Below, in pieces: positions 49,193 to 58,933 of a stretch of 64,000 nt of DNA. Below the pieces are notes generated by a model. That model saw nothing but the letters and a program-made list of their open reading frames with translations. It ran no database searches and had not been told where the DNA came from. Positions within the stretch are counted from its first letter, which is position 1; every line of letters begins with the position of its first letter. This DNA comes from Earliella scabrosa (Eukaryota > Basidiomycota > Agaricomycetes > Polyporales > Polyporaceae), in contig JABYQQ010000016.1 of assembly GCA_022605405.1 (NCBI GenBank), positions 744,001 to 808,000 of the forward strand. Reading direction: 5' to 3'. The position numbers and the translations under genes were made by a program.

Positions 49193-50982
49193 TCATTTCG
49201 CGCTGAGGCTCTCGAGTCCGAACTCGACGTCCGTCCCACGATCGAGGTCGTTGAACGGATCGCGCATGCTGCCCGTCTTCGCGCGCCAGAGCTGCGTGTA
49301 CAGAGTCCGAAGCTTCTGCAGCTCTGCGTCCAGGGCCGCCGCCTTCGTCGCGAGTGCCATGAAGGTCGCGTGCTGTGCTTCAAGCGTGGAGACCAATGCT
49401 AGAGAGGATCGCCATGTGAGTCACACCCTAGCACAGTGAATGGCTGTCCATGACACACCTTGCGGTGTATGTTGTGGCTGGGACGCCGCAGAGGAGAGTT
49501 TGCGTTCGATGTGCTAGCGCGAGGGCGTGAGCTCCACCTCGGTCCATCACGGTGTGCGTAACGTACCTCGATCGTGGTCTTGTACCACCTGAGCCGTTCA
49601 CGCATCTGCTCCGTCACACGATTGAAGAACTCGAGCGGGAAGTTGGCATGCGTCTTGAGATATTGCCCATTCTGTTGCGGATTCCGGAATCCCTCTACGA
49701 TCCGCGTCGCGACAATCGTGTCCTGCACTGTCTGCTCGACCTTATGCTTCAAGTCCTTCGTGTGTTGGACATCTGATCGTAGGACAGAGATCGCGCCAGT
49801 CAACTCCTATGACATTAGGGTCAGAGCAGAATCCCGCGATTGCAAACATCAGGGGCACTCACTTTATGAACATTGCGTATCTCCTCCTGGCCCTTCAATG
49901 CTTCGTCACCAAGTTTGCGTTGCTTGAGGTCGTTGCATATCTGAACACGACCCTGGATCATAGAACTACAGGGGCGGTAAGGCGAACGTGACACGGTGAT
50001 TGGGGACCGGTGCTCACTCGATATTCTCGAAGGTCTTCCTAAGCTCATCCGGAAGATCGTTGAATTTGGTGGATTTCGTAAACAACGGAGCGCCTGCTGG
50101 TTGTTGGCTATCATGTGTGGGGTCAGATAGGTCAACTAGACGTGGTCAACAACGCGAACGCACGCTTGTCTTGTAGATATATTGCGACATCAGCATGGGA
50201 GCTGGGACAGAGAACTAGGTAATACTCACGGTTGTTGTGTCGCCGGCCTCCCCCACAGAGAATTCCCTGCCTGCGTCCCCGCCGTAGATCCGAACAACGA
50301 CGGCTGCGTAGCCTGAGGCTGCAGCGTACTCGCCCCAAACCCTCCGAAAGTGTTCTGCTGCGCGGGTTGCGATTGGGTCGTGTTTCCAAATAGCGACGTG
50401 CCCGTCCCAGTGCCAAACAAAGGCTTCTGTTGTTGTTGTTGCCCGGCCGGCTGCCCAAATAAACTTGGAGCGGTCTGCTGCTGCTGCCCGGCCGGTTGAC
50501 CGAAGACAGAAGTTGACTGTTGCTGTTGGGGTTGCGCAAAGGTGTTACCAAAGAGTGAGGTACCTTGCGCAGGCTGTTGCTGCTGTCCTTGCTGTTGCTG
50601 AGGATTCTGCCCGAGCGTCGACCCAAAAAGCGACGATCCTTGGGTTCCTGTATTTTGGGTAGTGGAGCCAAAGATGGAGGAGCCTTGTGTACCGGCGTTC
50701 TGGGTAGTAGAGCCGAAGAGGGACGGGGCTTGTGTGCCTTGGGTCTGGTTCTGGGGCTGGCCGAAGCCAGAGAACCCAGATGTGGCAGGCTGTTGCTGCT
50801 GCTGGGTGCTGCCGAAGAGTGACCCCGCGGGCTGCGTCGTACTCTGTCCAAAGAAGGAGTTTCCAGTCTGCGCCGCTGGTTTTGCGCCTCCAAACAGCGG
50901 GCTGTTACATTCAAAGCTGGTGAGCACGACGTCAGAACTATGAGATGTATCCAACGCACTTGGTCCCGGTGTTGAACGCCAT
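49193..50982 (-). CDS. NUP49: FG nucleoporin, Nup49/Nup58 type
   Basis: Subunit of the central-channel Nup62-type complex of the nuclear pore. The start at 50982 (MAFNTGT) splices with a GTGCGT donor to NPLFGGAKPAAQ. About 225 residues of FG repeats follow: GLFG-like SLFG/SVFG units separated by Gln-rich spacers, for example QQQQSTSVFGQPAG. Later exons give FNDLPDELRKTFENIE, a coiled coil (NDLKQRKLGDEALKGQEEI, VLRSDVQHTKDLKHKVEQT), then LKTHANFPLEFFNRVTEQMRERLRWYKTTIE. The end is VSTLEAQHATFMALATKAAALDAELQKL, LYTQLWRAKTGSMRDPFNDLDRG and a stop at 49193. This order matches Nup49/Nup58. All parts are present. Confidence 0.85.
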
Positions 50983-52180
50983 CTCGATACCTCCCAATCT
51001 CTCAGAAGCGTGTCGTCAGCTAAGCCAGAAGTACGGCACGGGGTACAGCGCAAGAGGGCGAAGGAGGACTCAGGACGCAGTGGCGGGTGGCAGACAAAGA
51101 GCGCGACAGACGCGTCGGCGTCGGGCGACGATAAGTTGAATCACGTGATATCCGCGCATCGCGTACGACTCCATCTGCGACGAGACCCTGCACTACGACC
51201 GCGGCCTGAAGCTTGATCGGGGCGTGCCTACATCTACCCCATTTCCGCCTTCACGCAACAAAGGCCGCTCATGAAGGTAATGTCGAGGGATATGCTTGCC
51301 AAGCCTTATGCGATTGATGCACTGGAGAACTAACGTTCGCGGGGAGCTCTTTCAGTGATTCAGTCGTACGAATCGTTACCGAATGTTGGACTTGATTAGG
51401 AGAGCGTGAGCATCAACACTTCCATCCCGTAGCTTGTTATTTCCATCACGCAGGTACTATGTCAGACGTTCGGATCGACGGAATATGTCCAGTAGCTTCT
51501 GACGAGGTAATTAATTGCTGTCCAATCATTTATGTACTGTTCCCCAAACCTCATTGTCTTCTCATCCAGGCGGACAAAAGAGTCATTGACGCCTTCTATA
51601 TACGTCGACGCGTCCGTTCTGGCGCCGAGCCGCGACCTTGAACCGCAACCACTACTTAGAGTATATACGTATCTTGTGGCAGTGGAACCGGTCGAGTGGA
51701 AGTGGAACTCGTCCGACGCACCGGAGTTCCACTGTTTTGCCCTCACTACGCGCCCGAGAGATCGTAAAACGTGAGACTACTGGTCGGACCTTTTGCGCTT
51801 GACGATATTAAGTCGGGGCTTGTTCGGCAGTGGTGTTCGGACGGACATAATGACGCACTCGTGAAAGGCGAACATAGTTCAGTTATAACACGATCACGAG
51901 TACCATGCCTGTCACCGGCATTTCCGCAACATCAACATTGGACTTTGTGACATGTATTTACGACCTCAGCGACCGGACAATTCGGTCTATACGGATGTGG
52001 GGGCGCTTACTAGTCATAACTCGGACTCAACTCGCACTAGTGTGCCCCGCCGCGCCTCAAGTTGTTGCGATGGACTCTCGGGCCAGTGGGGTGAGACTCG
52101 GTCGGATACAGATGGGGCAAGACGCAGATACAGATGGGTAGGATTCCAACGCGACTCGGAGAAAGCTTACCAACGTTACA
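50983..52180. other. Intergenic region and probable CACTA element 3' side
   Basis: No supported gene. A minus-strand frame at 51462-51746 is open but featureless. Near the transposase 3' end a short direct repeat GATACAGATGGG occurs at about 52107-52118 and 52131-52142; it could be a subterminal repeat of the CACTA element, but no terminal CACTA inverted repeat was identified. Confidence 0.45.
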
Positions 52181-53478
52181 CTAGCCGTCACCGTCCTGCA
52201 TGCCGGCCTCCCCAATATACAAGGCTCGTGAGAGCGTCCCACTCCTGTCAATGATCGCATAGCGGCCGCGGTCCTTGATGCGCCCGACGACGCACTGGAT
52301 GGTGGTGATGTCGACGTAGTCCAGCGATCCGAGGCGGGTGTAGTAGTGAATATCGAGCGCGTCGTCGGACTGCTCAATCTTGCAAGCTTGGATGACGGCG
52401 AATACGAGTGGTGTGGGTGTGAGGAGTCCGCATGATGCGTCGGCAGATAGAGTGAACTGGAGGATATGTTGCAACTGCCCGTAGAAGGTGCGTTTCACAA
52501 GTTGAATAGGGCGGTTGCGATAGCGTCTGTTAGTGTCCACCAGGAGCTCGTACTGTACAAACATTGGTGAGCCTTGTGCGTACAACTCGGCCTGGGCCCC
52601 GGAGAAATAATTCACGCACCCGGACATAACTAGCATCACGGCCATCTTGTGACCCTGCGTCCAGACTCGACGTGCGGATAGTGTCGCCATCTGGGAGAAT
52701 GCGGACCTTGGCCCATTCCTGAACTTCAAGGGGAAGGCCGCGTCGTAAGTCTGCTGCAGTGAGTGTGTCAAACCGGGTGCCTAACGCAGAGACGAGCTTG
52801 TCCCGTGGGCCGCGTTCTAGAACCACAGCACGACGAGCTGGGAGGAGGACACAAGTGTCGTCTGGCAGAAGGGAGTGGTGAGAAAGGAGGACAAGGTGAG
52901 GGAGAGAATGCCGTACAACCGGTGATCGAGGTGCCACTCGTGAGAGCGCGGGGCGGTGAGAGTCTCAGCTCCGTCTTGACAGCCTGTCCATATCGGAGCT
53001 TGATCTGGTCGAGCCGCGCCCTGTCGAGAACGTGCCGGTTGAGAGAAGCATACGGGAAGCGGCGATTGGCGATCGCAGGCTGCAATGCGCCGCAATACCG
53101 CTCCATAGGGAACGCCCACGCGGCCCAAACAGGTCCGGCTTGTATTATGCTGTCTGCGATGTGGAGAAGCGCGTGGATCGTTAGCGGGACTGCAGGAAGG
53201 CGCTCGGGGTTCATCTGGTAGTAATATCTATGCAATGTATGAGCCAAATAACGGTTCATCTCGAGGGAATGGAGAACTCACGTCTCATATGTTTGTACCC
53301 AAGAGATGAACCCAGAGCGAATATCCTCAACTTCCTCTACGGTCAGCTCGAATTGAAGGCACTGTCGGACGAGCTTTATGAACTGCACAAGATGATCGTA
53401 GTACTTCTGTTGCTTGAACCGTCCACGGTGATGGGTGTGCTCCGGCTCTGTGTGCGGAAAGAAACAACTAAACCACAC
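52181..53478 (-). mobile_element. CACTA/EnSpm-type transposase (Tnp2-like), 5'-truncated
   Basis: C-terminal part of a Tnp2-family transposase of fungal CACTA elements. In order: HLVQFIKLVRQCLQFEL, SGFISWVQTYE, a small intron, YYYQMNPERLPAVPLTIHALLHIAD, GPVWAAWAFPMERYCGALQPAI, LARLDQIKLRYG-like sequence, SALGTRFDTLTAADL, then across an intron YELLVDTNRRYRNRP, KRTFYGQLQHILQF, DIHYYTRLGSLDYVDITTIQC and DRSGTLSRALYI. The stop is at 52181. The catalytic half is missing: family sequence stops near 53478 where the retroelement LTR appears to begin. The remaining exons are undamaged, which suggests a fairly recent interruption. Confidence 0.7.
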
Positions 53479-53479
53479 T

Positions 53480-54433
53480 AAGAAACCAAGAACTCGAGAA
53501 GGTGGTGCGAGGTAGGGGATCTGGTTCCCGGGTTCGCAGGACGCGGACGCGGAGTCGACTTTCGAAAGGCTCTCGCGAAGGATCGCAGAGACCGCGGGGG
53601 AAGACTATGGAAGAGAGCTCGAAGGGGTGTGGCTAACTCAAGCTCTGCGGAGGGAACCCGCAGGACGGTGTTTCGAGATGAGAAGAACGCAAATCGCAGG
53701 CGCAAACGCAAGTCGCTGTCGCAGACGCAAACGCAGACGCAAACGCACGCGTATTCGCTGAGTCTCGATGGGTGGGGGATTCGATTCTGTGGGGCTCCTG
53801 CCCTCGCACTACTCTAACTACACGATCCTGCGACCGTCCGCAACTCCGGAACGCGACAACCGAAAAACTTCTCGTATCAACCCTTCCACCGCCCGCACCG
53901 TCCGCCTGATCCTCTCCCAACTGCGCGTGCCTTCGCCACATCCCCGTCCCGTCACCCTCAAACGCGGTCTTCGATCGCAATCTCGCCTCTCGACGAATCA
54001 GCCTCGAGGCTACCGGACGGTGGCTGTGCCCTCGATCCTCGGCACGTCCCTCCGCACGATCGCGTCCTCGCGCTCCCAAGTCTCGTCCGTCGGTCGCGAT
54101 AGCTCGCAAGCTCGTGAGTGGCCAGCTTCGCATGACTCGGCCGAATGCCGCGCTCGCGACCCCCGCGCGCGATGTTCTTCCGCATCCTTGGCTCGCGGAA
54201 CGTGCGTCCGAGGCTGCCTCGTCCCTCGCGTTGCGGAGCTCCGACCGGACCGTCGGGGAAATGAAGGGGTCTCGAAGTCGCGCGTGTTTTCGTGTGGTAG
54301 GGCCGCGCGCAGTCGGAAGGCTGGTGGGGCGCGGCTGCCGTCCGCGGGAAGGTCGCGCGAAGGGTTCGCGCGAAGGCGCGTCGCAGAGCGCGGGTCGACG
54401 AAATCGGGGCATGGCCGGTGCAGGTGCACAACA
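53480..54433 (-). repeat. Probable 3' LTR of the Ty3/Gypsy element
   Basis: On the element (minus) strand the sequence right after the terminal polypurine tract starts TGTTGTGCACC, as an LTR should (plus-strand end ACAACA at 54433). The other boundary is estimated from where CACTA coding sequence stops (about 53480-53505); no target-site duplication could be fixed. The segment is GC-rich, with short CAGACGCAAACG repeats at about 53715-53750 and no convincing gene. The 5' LTR needed for proof lies outside the window. Confidence 0.5.
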
Positions 54434-54434
54434 T

Positions 54435-54449
54435 CTCCCCCCCGCTAAT
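54435..54449 (-). promoter_or_regulatory. Terminal polypurine tract
   Basis: Minus strand ATTAGCGGGGGGGAG, directly adjoining the TG of the probable 3' LTR. Polypurine tracts prime plus-strand DNA synthesis in LTR retroelements. Identical over 15 nt to 58873-58887. Confidence 0.65.
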
Positions 54450-54528
54450 ATCGGGACTGTCCCCAGTCCCTCGAAGACGGACGGGGATAAAAGGGGGGAA
54501 CGCGCAGAAAGGGTTTCCGCACCTAACC

Positions 54529-55115
54529 ATGTCTTCGCCGCTTCCTCCGGACCTTCGCGAACGCGCCATCTCCGTCGCGATCCAAGCTCTCGAGCGAGCC
54601 GTCTTCGACCTCGAAACGCTCGCAGACGCCAACACCGAGTCGGACGCGGGTCACATCGCGGACATGTACATCGGGATCATCCAGCTCCTGGTATGTCCTG
54701 TCTGTATTCCGTCTCGCGTGCGCTAACCCCGCACTCGTAGCGTCCGCTCATAGTCTTCAACTCCTCGCTTAACGCGGCGGCGCAATACGTGACTCGCACG
54801 CGCGACGCGCTTGAACGCGGTTGGCCCGATTTTGGGACGCGCTTCGCGAACGAGTTCTCGGACCAGGTTGTCGGGGTCCGCCGCAGCGCGCGTCTCGACA
54901 GCTTGATGACCGAGGTTGCCGCCGTCCGCGTTCGACTCCGCGAAGTTCGCCTCATCCGCCAGACCCTAGCCCGCGCCAACCAACACGACGTCCACTTCCT
55001 CATCCGCCTCGACGACGTCATCCTGGCCTTGGACCGCGAACAGACGGGGCTCGACTTCGAAATAGCGGCGTTGCGCGACCAGAACAGGCGGGCGCTCCTT
55101 GCCGCGGACTGCTGA
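54529..55115 (+). CDS. Antisense accessory gene A of the retroelement
   Basis: Two exons, 54529-54690 and 54741-55115, separated by a 50-nt intron (GTATGT donor, GCTAAC branch, CGTAG acceptor), encode about 178 residues. An ATAAAA box at 54487-54492 lies about 40 nt upstream of the ATG in context AACCATGTC. The product (MSSPLPPDLRERAISVA start) looks all-helical, with a charged C-terminal part (VAAVRVRLREVRLIRQTL, LDREQTGLDFEIAALRDQN) suited to coiled-coil formation. No known domain, signal peptide or membrane segment. It reads opposite to gag-pol, between the two polypurine tracts. Codon use is strongly GC-rich like the rest of the element. Confidence 0.65.
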
Positions 55116-55293
55116 GGGATGTTCGCGATGGGCGGCCGCGGCATAGGGGTCGCGGGGAACGGTCCATAGAGGGGATAGGGTAGATCGCGATTGTCGTTGA
55201 TACGGAAATTCTGTAGCCCTTGAGACGCCACCAGTGTCGAGGGATTTAAGTCGTCGAGCGTCGCAAAGACGTCCCGCAACATCCTCTCGCACC

Positions 55294-55938
55294 ATGCCTT
55301 CACTGGGTTCCCAGATGGTTGAGCGCGCGATCTCGTACCGCGAAATGATCTCGCGGTTCTACCCTCTCGTCCGCCTTCGCACTGAGCACCTGCTTGACGC
55401 CATCGACGCTCAAGTGGCCCGCGGCCCCGGTCCGGGTCCCGTTGGTGCCGGCACCGCTCTAGACTTCGCCCTTCTCGTCGACCAGCTTGCGGAGTGTTAC
55501 GTGAGCGCTGCTTCCATTTTTGATCGCCGGCGCCGCTTAATGAAATCGCAGATCATCCTCACCGCACTCCTCGAGGGCGACGGCGAATTCCACTCCGGCG
55601 TCAAGGATCGACTCCGCCTCGCGTTCGCGTCGGTCGAGGGCGGCCCCACGCTCGTCGAGCAGTTCAACAAGACCGTCGACGCCGCGCGCCCCGGTATCCG
55701 CTTGAGGTACCTCGAGGCGTACCGCGCTGTCTTCGCGTACGAGCAGGCCACCGTCGCTTCCATTCAACAGATCGCCGCGCGCCAGCTGTCACACGTCGCC
55801 GGAGAAGCCCGCGCGCGCGTCAAGTTGCTGCAGGACGACATCCACCGAATTGACCAGGAGACTGCCCGACTTGGGGGCGCAGTCCCTCAGCGCAGGTCCC
55901 TGATTGACCGCCTCGACACTGGTTCTGAGGAGTTCTGA
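55294..55938 (+). CDS. Antisense accessory gene B of the retroelement
   Basis: Single exon of 214 residues starting MPSLGSQMVERAI in context CACCATGCC. Predicted largely helical: REMISRFYPLVRLRTEHLLDAID, DFALLVDQLAECYVSAASIFDRRRRL, TLVEQFNKTVDAARPG and a C-terminal amphipathic helix (RARVKLLQDDIHRIDQETA). No recognised domain. Size and helical layout are similar to gene A 180 nt upstream, so the two may be distant duplicates or partners, but I see no clear alignment. It is intact and in the same orientation as A and C. Confidence 0.65.
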   Translation: MPSLGSQMVERAISYREMISRFYPLVRLRTEHLLDAIDAQVARGPGPGPVGAGTALDFALLVDQLAECYVSAASIFDRRRRLMKSQIILTALLEGDGEFHSGVKDRLRLAFASVEGGPTLVEQFNKTVDAARPGIRLRYLEAYRAVFAYEQATVASIQQIAARQLSHVAGEARARVKLLQDDIHRIDQETARLGGAVPQRRSLIDRLDTGSEEF

Positions 55939-56171
55939 GGAGGAAGGGGCGGCGATGTAGCGTAGAAGCCCGCGACCCTGTACTTCGCCGTTCGTCGAGC
56001 TGAAATTGTAGTGCGCGCGCGCAGCTCTTGTCCGCCGCGCCCGAGTTCATAACGCGTGCCTTCCGTCCGGTTCGCCCTTCAGTCCCTCTTCTCGTTCCGC
56101 CTTCCGCCCCTCGCTCAACTCGTCCCTCGTCTTCTTCGTCTCAGCCCATCCCGCACACCCGCCTCGCCACC

Positions 56172-58202
56172 ATGTCCTCGCCTCCGCCTCCCGAGTCCTC
56201 CAACACCATGGACACCCGCGCCGACGATCCCGCGACCGACGCCGCCGAAGTTGAGCTCCAGTCCAACGACGAAGACCTGCGCGTCGGCACTCCGTACGCG
56301 CCCGACGAGCTGCAAGAGCTCCTCCGCCTGTACACGCCCGAGGAGCTCCAGTCTGGCGGCGAGGAGGCCGCGAAAGACTTCGCGCGCCGTTTCGTCCACA
56401 TCGCCGTAAGTCCCGCGCCCCTTCGCGACTCCTGTCCGCAGCCACTAACCGCTTCGCAGTACTCGCTCGAGGACCCGTTCCAGTCGGACGACCTCTTCCC
56501 GGAGTTTTGGGAGCGGTTCGCTCCGCACGCTTCCCCTCGCTTGCAGGAGGTCGTCCTCCTCGTCTTCTCGGTTCGCACTCGCGAGTCCCGGAGCGCCTCG
56601 CTCGAGGTGGAGCTCGCGGACTTGGAGACCAGCCGCCCGGACCACACGACCACGCCGCGCCAGGAGAAGGTGGTCAGGGCCCGCATGTTGGTGACCGACT
56701 GGGAGCGTAAGTCCTCGCGCGCCCCCCCTCTCTTGTCTTCTTCAGCTAACCGTCCCTCCTTTTGTCCCCCAGTCAAGCGCATCCGGGAGATCAAAGACTT
56801 CCGCCTGCTCAGGTCGGAGCCCATTCCCCTCCCGGTCGGCCTTGCCATCCTCGCCGGCGGCCTCTCTTGCCACTACCCTCGCCGCTCGACCGCGGAGCCG
56901 CCTAGCGCGCCCGTGACTCCCGGAGCGCCCTCGCGTGCACTGCTCCCTCCCGCGACGATCTCGACTCCGGTGCGCATCAAGAAGGAGAAGCCCGATCCCG
57001 CGCCGGCTAAGGGCAAGCGCCGCGCGGTCTCGCAAGATGTCTCCGCGGACGAGGCTGATGCGGCCGCTGACTCCGATGTCGTCGAGGTGAGCGAGGTCGT
57101 CCGTCCCCCTCCTGCCCACGGCACGCGCGCGCAACGCAAGGAGAAGATCGCCGCGCGGCCCGAGTCCGTCCGCAAGAGGGCCAAGGTCGTCGAGGTCTTG
57201 GAGTCCGAAGAGGAGGAGCTCGCGACCGCCGCAAAGCCCGATGACGCCGCAGACGACCCGCCCGCTTCCACTACGCCCGCCGCCCCCGTCGCCATCCTTC
57301 CCAACTCGAAGTACGCGCTCGAGTTCTTCGAGCCCTGCGACGAGTGCAAGACGCGCAAGTTCCCCATCTGCGTCCGTACGCACGACGAGCGCGGCCTCTC
57401 CTGCGACTTCTGCGGGCACCGCTCGCGGAACATGCAGTGCACCCGCCGCGGCCTGAACTCGTACGGCGAGTTGAAGACCAAGAGTAGGTCGACCTCCGTC
57501 GCGCTTCGTCGGTTCTACGCTGACTCGTCCCTTGTCGCAGAGAAGGGCGGTCGGCTTCTCGCGCAGTACAACGGCGTCGGTTTCGTCTTCCGCTCCTTCA
57601 AGACTCAGCTGCCCGAGTACCGCGTGCAAGCTGTCCAGGCCGTCCGCGCGTTCGAGAACGACCCGCCCAAGATCCGCGTCGCGCGCCCGAAGGAGCTGGC
57701 CGCGCGCGCCGGGCCTCCCGCTCCCACCGTCTACCCCATCATCGACCAGAACGGGTTCCTCCTTGAGGCCTACGATGGCGCCGCGCCCGAGAAGTCCGCG
57801 AAGGGCCCGCCGCTCCCGGAGTGCTACCCGCCGGAGAAGACCCCCGAGCCGACGCCTGCGCCCGCGAAGAAGAAGAAGGCCAAGACGTCGTCGGAGGGCG
57901 CGTCGGCTTCGGCTTCGAAGTCGTCTCGCGAGGTCGCCCCGCCTGCGGACCTCAGCCCGGCCGTGTCGAAGAAGGTCGCCGCATGCCGCAAGCGCGCGAA
58001 CGTTTTGCTCGGCGAGATCGTCGAGCACGTCGAGGAACTCATTGCCGTCCGCGACCAGGAGGAGGAGTACACCGGCCAGGACTTCGGTGAGGCCGACCTG
58101 GACGATTCGGTTCGCGTTCCCGACCTGCTGACCTTCGCGGAGGTCGTCGACTCTCGCGAGTCCGACGCGCGGGTGTGGACCGTGCTCCGCAAGAATCAGT
58201 AG
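56172..58202 (+). CDS. Antisense accessory gene C: Cys-rich, basic protein of the retroelement
   Basis: Start at 56172 in CACCATGTC. Introns 56406-56459 (54 nt), 56707-56772 (66 nt) and 57484-57540 (57 nt) have GT donors, CTAAC/CTGAC branches and CAG acceptors; about 617 residues. The N-terminal third is helical with DELQELLRLYTPEELQSG and FWERFAPHASPRLQEVVLLVF. The disordered middle has basic nuclear-localisation-like runs (KGKRRAVSQ, RKRAKVVEV) and acidic patches. A six-Cys cluster follows: CDECKTRKFPIC, then SCDFCGHRSRNMQC (spacings 2-7-10-2-8), probably zinc-binding and reminiscent of Cys clusters in other basidiomycete proteins. Then GFVFRSFKTQLPEYRVQAVQ, a Lys/Ser-rich run, and a helical C-terminus. 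Probably a nuclear nucleic-acid-binding protein, by inference. An AATAAA at 58607-58612 may serve as its poly(A) signal. Confidence 0.7.
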   Translation: MSSPPPPESSNTMDTRADDPATDAAEVELQSNDEDLRVGTPYAPDELQELLRLYTPEELQSGGEEAAKDFARRFVHIAVSPAPLRDSCPQPLTASQYSLEDPFQSDDLFPEFWERFAPHASPRLQEVVLLVFSVRTRESRSASLEVELADLETSRPDHTTTPRQEKVVRARMLVTDWERKSSRAPPLLSSSANRPSFCPPVKRIREIKDFRLLRSEPIPLPVGLAILAGGLSCHYPRRSTAEPPSAPVTPGAPSRALLPPATISTPVRIKKEKPDPAPAKGKRRAVSQDVSADEADAAADSDVVEVSEVVRPPPAHGTRAQRKEKIAARPESVRKRAKVVEVLESEEEELATAAKPDDAADDPPASTTPAAPVAILPNSKYALEFFEPCDECKTRKFPICVRTHDERGLSCDFCGHRSRNMQCTRRGLNSYGELKTKSRSTSVALRRFYADSSLVAEKGGRLLAQYNGVGFVFRSFKTQLPEYRVQAVQAVRAFENDPPKIRVARPKELAARAGPPAPTVYPIIDQNGFLLEAYDGAAPEKSAKGPPLPECYPPEKTPEPTPAPAKKKKAKTSSEGASASASKSSREVAPPADLSPAVSKKVAACRKRANVLLGEIVEHVEELIAVRDQEEEYTGQDFGEADLDDSVRVPDLLTFAEVVDSRESDARVWTVLRKNQ

Positions 58203-58872
58203 GGGCCTCGCGCTCTCGTCGCGGGGCGCGCCTCAGTCGTGCCGCTATCGCAGCTCCGCTGTTGGCGCGCACATTCCGCGATCCTGGAGCTCGTGAATGC
58301 TGAGGCCGGTCCTCGCAGTCGCGCTTCGCGGGTCGCGGTCGCAGGCCGCTCCGCCGTGGTTCCCGGGCTTCCCTTTCTCGTCGTCTTCGTCCTCGCGCTC
58401 GCCCGTCTCGCTCTCCCTTCGCATCCCGCTCTCGCCATCGCTCTCGCCCGTCCCCCGCATCGCATCGCATCCCAGTCCCGTCCCGTCTCGAACTCGTGTC
58501 CCGTCGTCAAGTATCGTAAAAATGTATCGTAAAAGTAGTCGTAAGCTTCGTTTTGTGGCTGTTGTTTTGTAGTTTTTGTTTTCGTCATTTGCTTTCTTGT
58601 TTTATCAATAAACTGTGTGATAGAAAGAGTGTGTGATTGACTTAAGTAAAAGTGTGACTGGTCTTCGAAGTAGTAAGTAAAGGAATGTCCCGCAGGGAAG
58701 TCCCGCGGGACGGTTCTGCGGAAAGAGTTCGCGAAATGGGTATATAGTAAGGAAAGTGTGTCGCAAAACAAGGCCGCGATAGGCGTTCGCGGGCTGTCGA
58801 AAGTCAGAGTTCGGAAATCGAAAAGAGCAAGTGATCGCAGGATAACCGTGTCCGAGTCATGTATCGTACCTC
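58203..58872. other. Convergent non-coding region of the retroelement
   Basis: Lies between the stop of antisense gene C and the internal polypurine tract that follows pol. Contains the AATAAA at 58607-58612 (+), repeated GTATCGTA boxes (58511, 58524, 58861), the palindrome GTCCCGCGGGAC (58700-58711) and TATATA (about 58741-58746). It probably holds 3' ends for transcripts from both directions. No gene supported. Confidence 0.5.
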
Positions 58873-58887
58873 CTCCCCCCCGCTAAT
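58873..58887 (-). promoter_or_regulatory. Internal polypurine tract after pol
   Basis: Minus strand ATTAGCGGGGGGGAG, only about 46 nt beyond the pol stop, where an ordinary Ty3 element would have its polypurine tract and LTR. Identical to 54435-54449. No TG-starting LTR follows directly. Confidence 0.6.
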
Positions 58888-58933
58888 GTTGTCGACGTCC
58901 TCGTCGACGTCCCATCTTCGCGCACAAGAGCGC

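Noticed and set aside
53633..54448. Long overlapping open frames on both strands of the probable LTR
   Set aside because: Mirror frames with Arg/Ser/Pro-rich composition and no domain, typical of GC-rich non-coding DNA.
56047..58028. Minus-strand open frames of up to 428 codons under antisense gene C
   Set aside because: Shadow frames with Arg/Leu/Gly-rich composition; the plus-strand frame has the introns, the Kozak start and a poly(A) signal.
54529..58202. Idea that the three plus-strand genes are ordinary host genes between two separate elements
   Set aside because: They sit exactly between two identical polypurine tracts and share the element's codon bias; kept only as the main alternative because the 5' LTR is off window.
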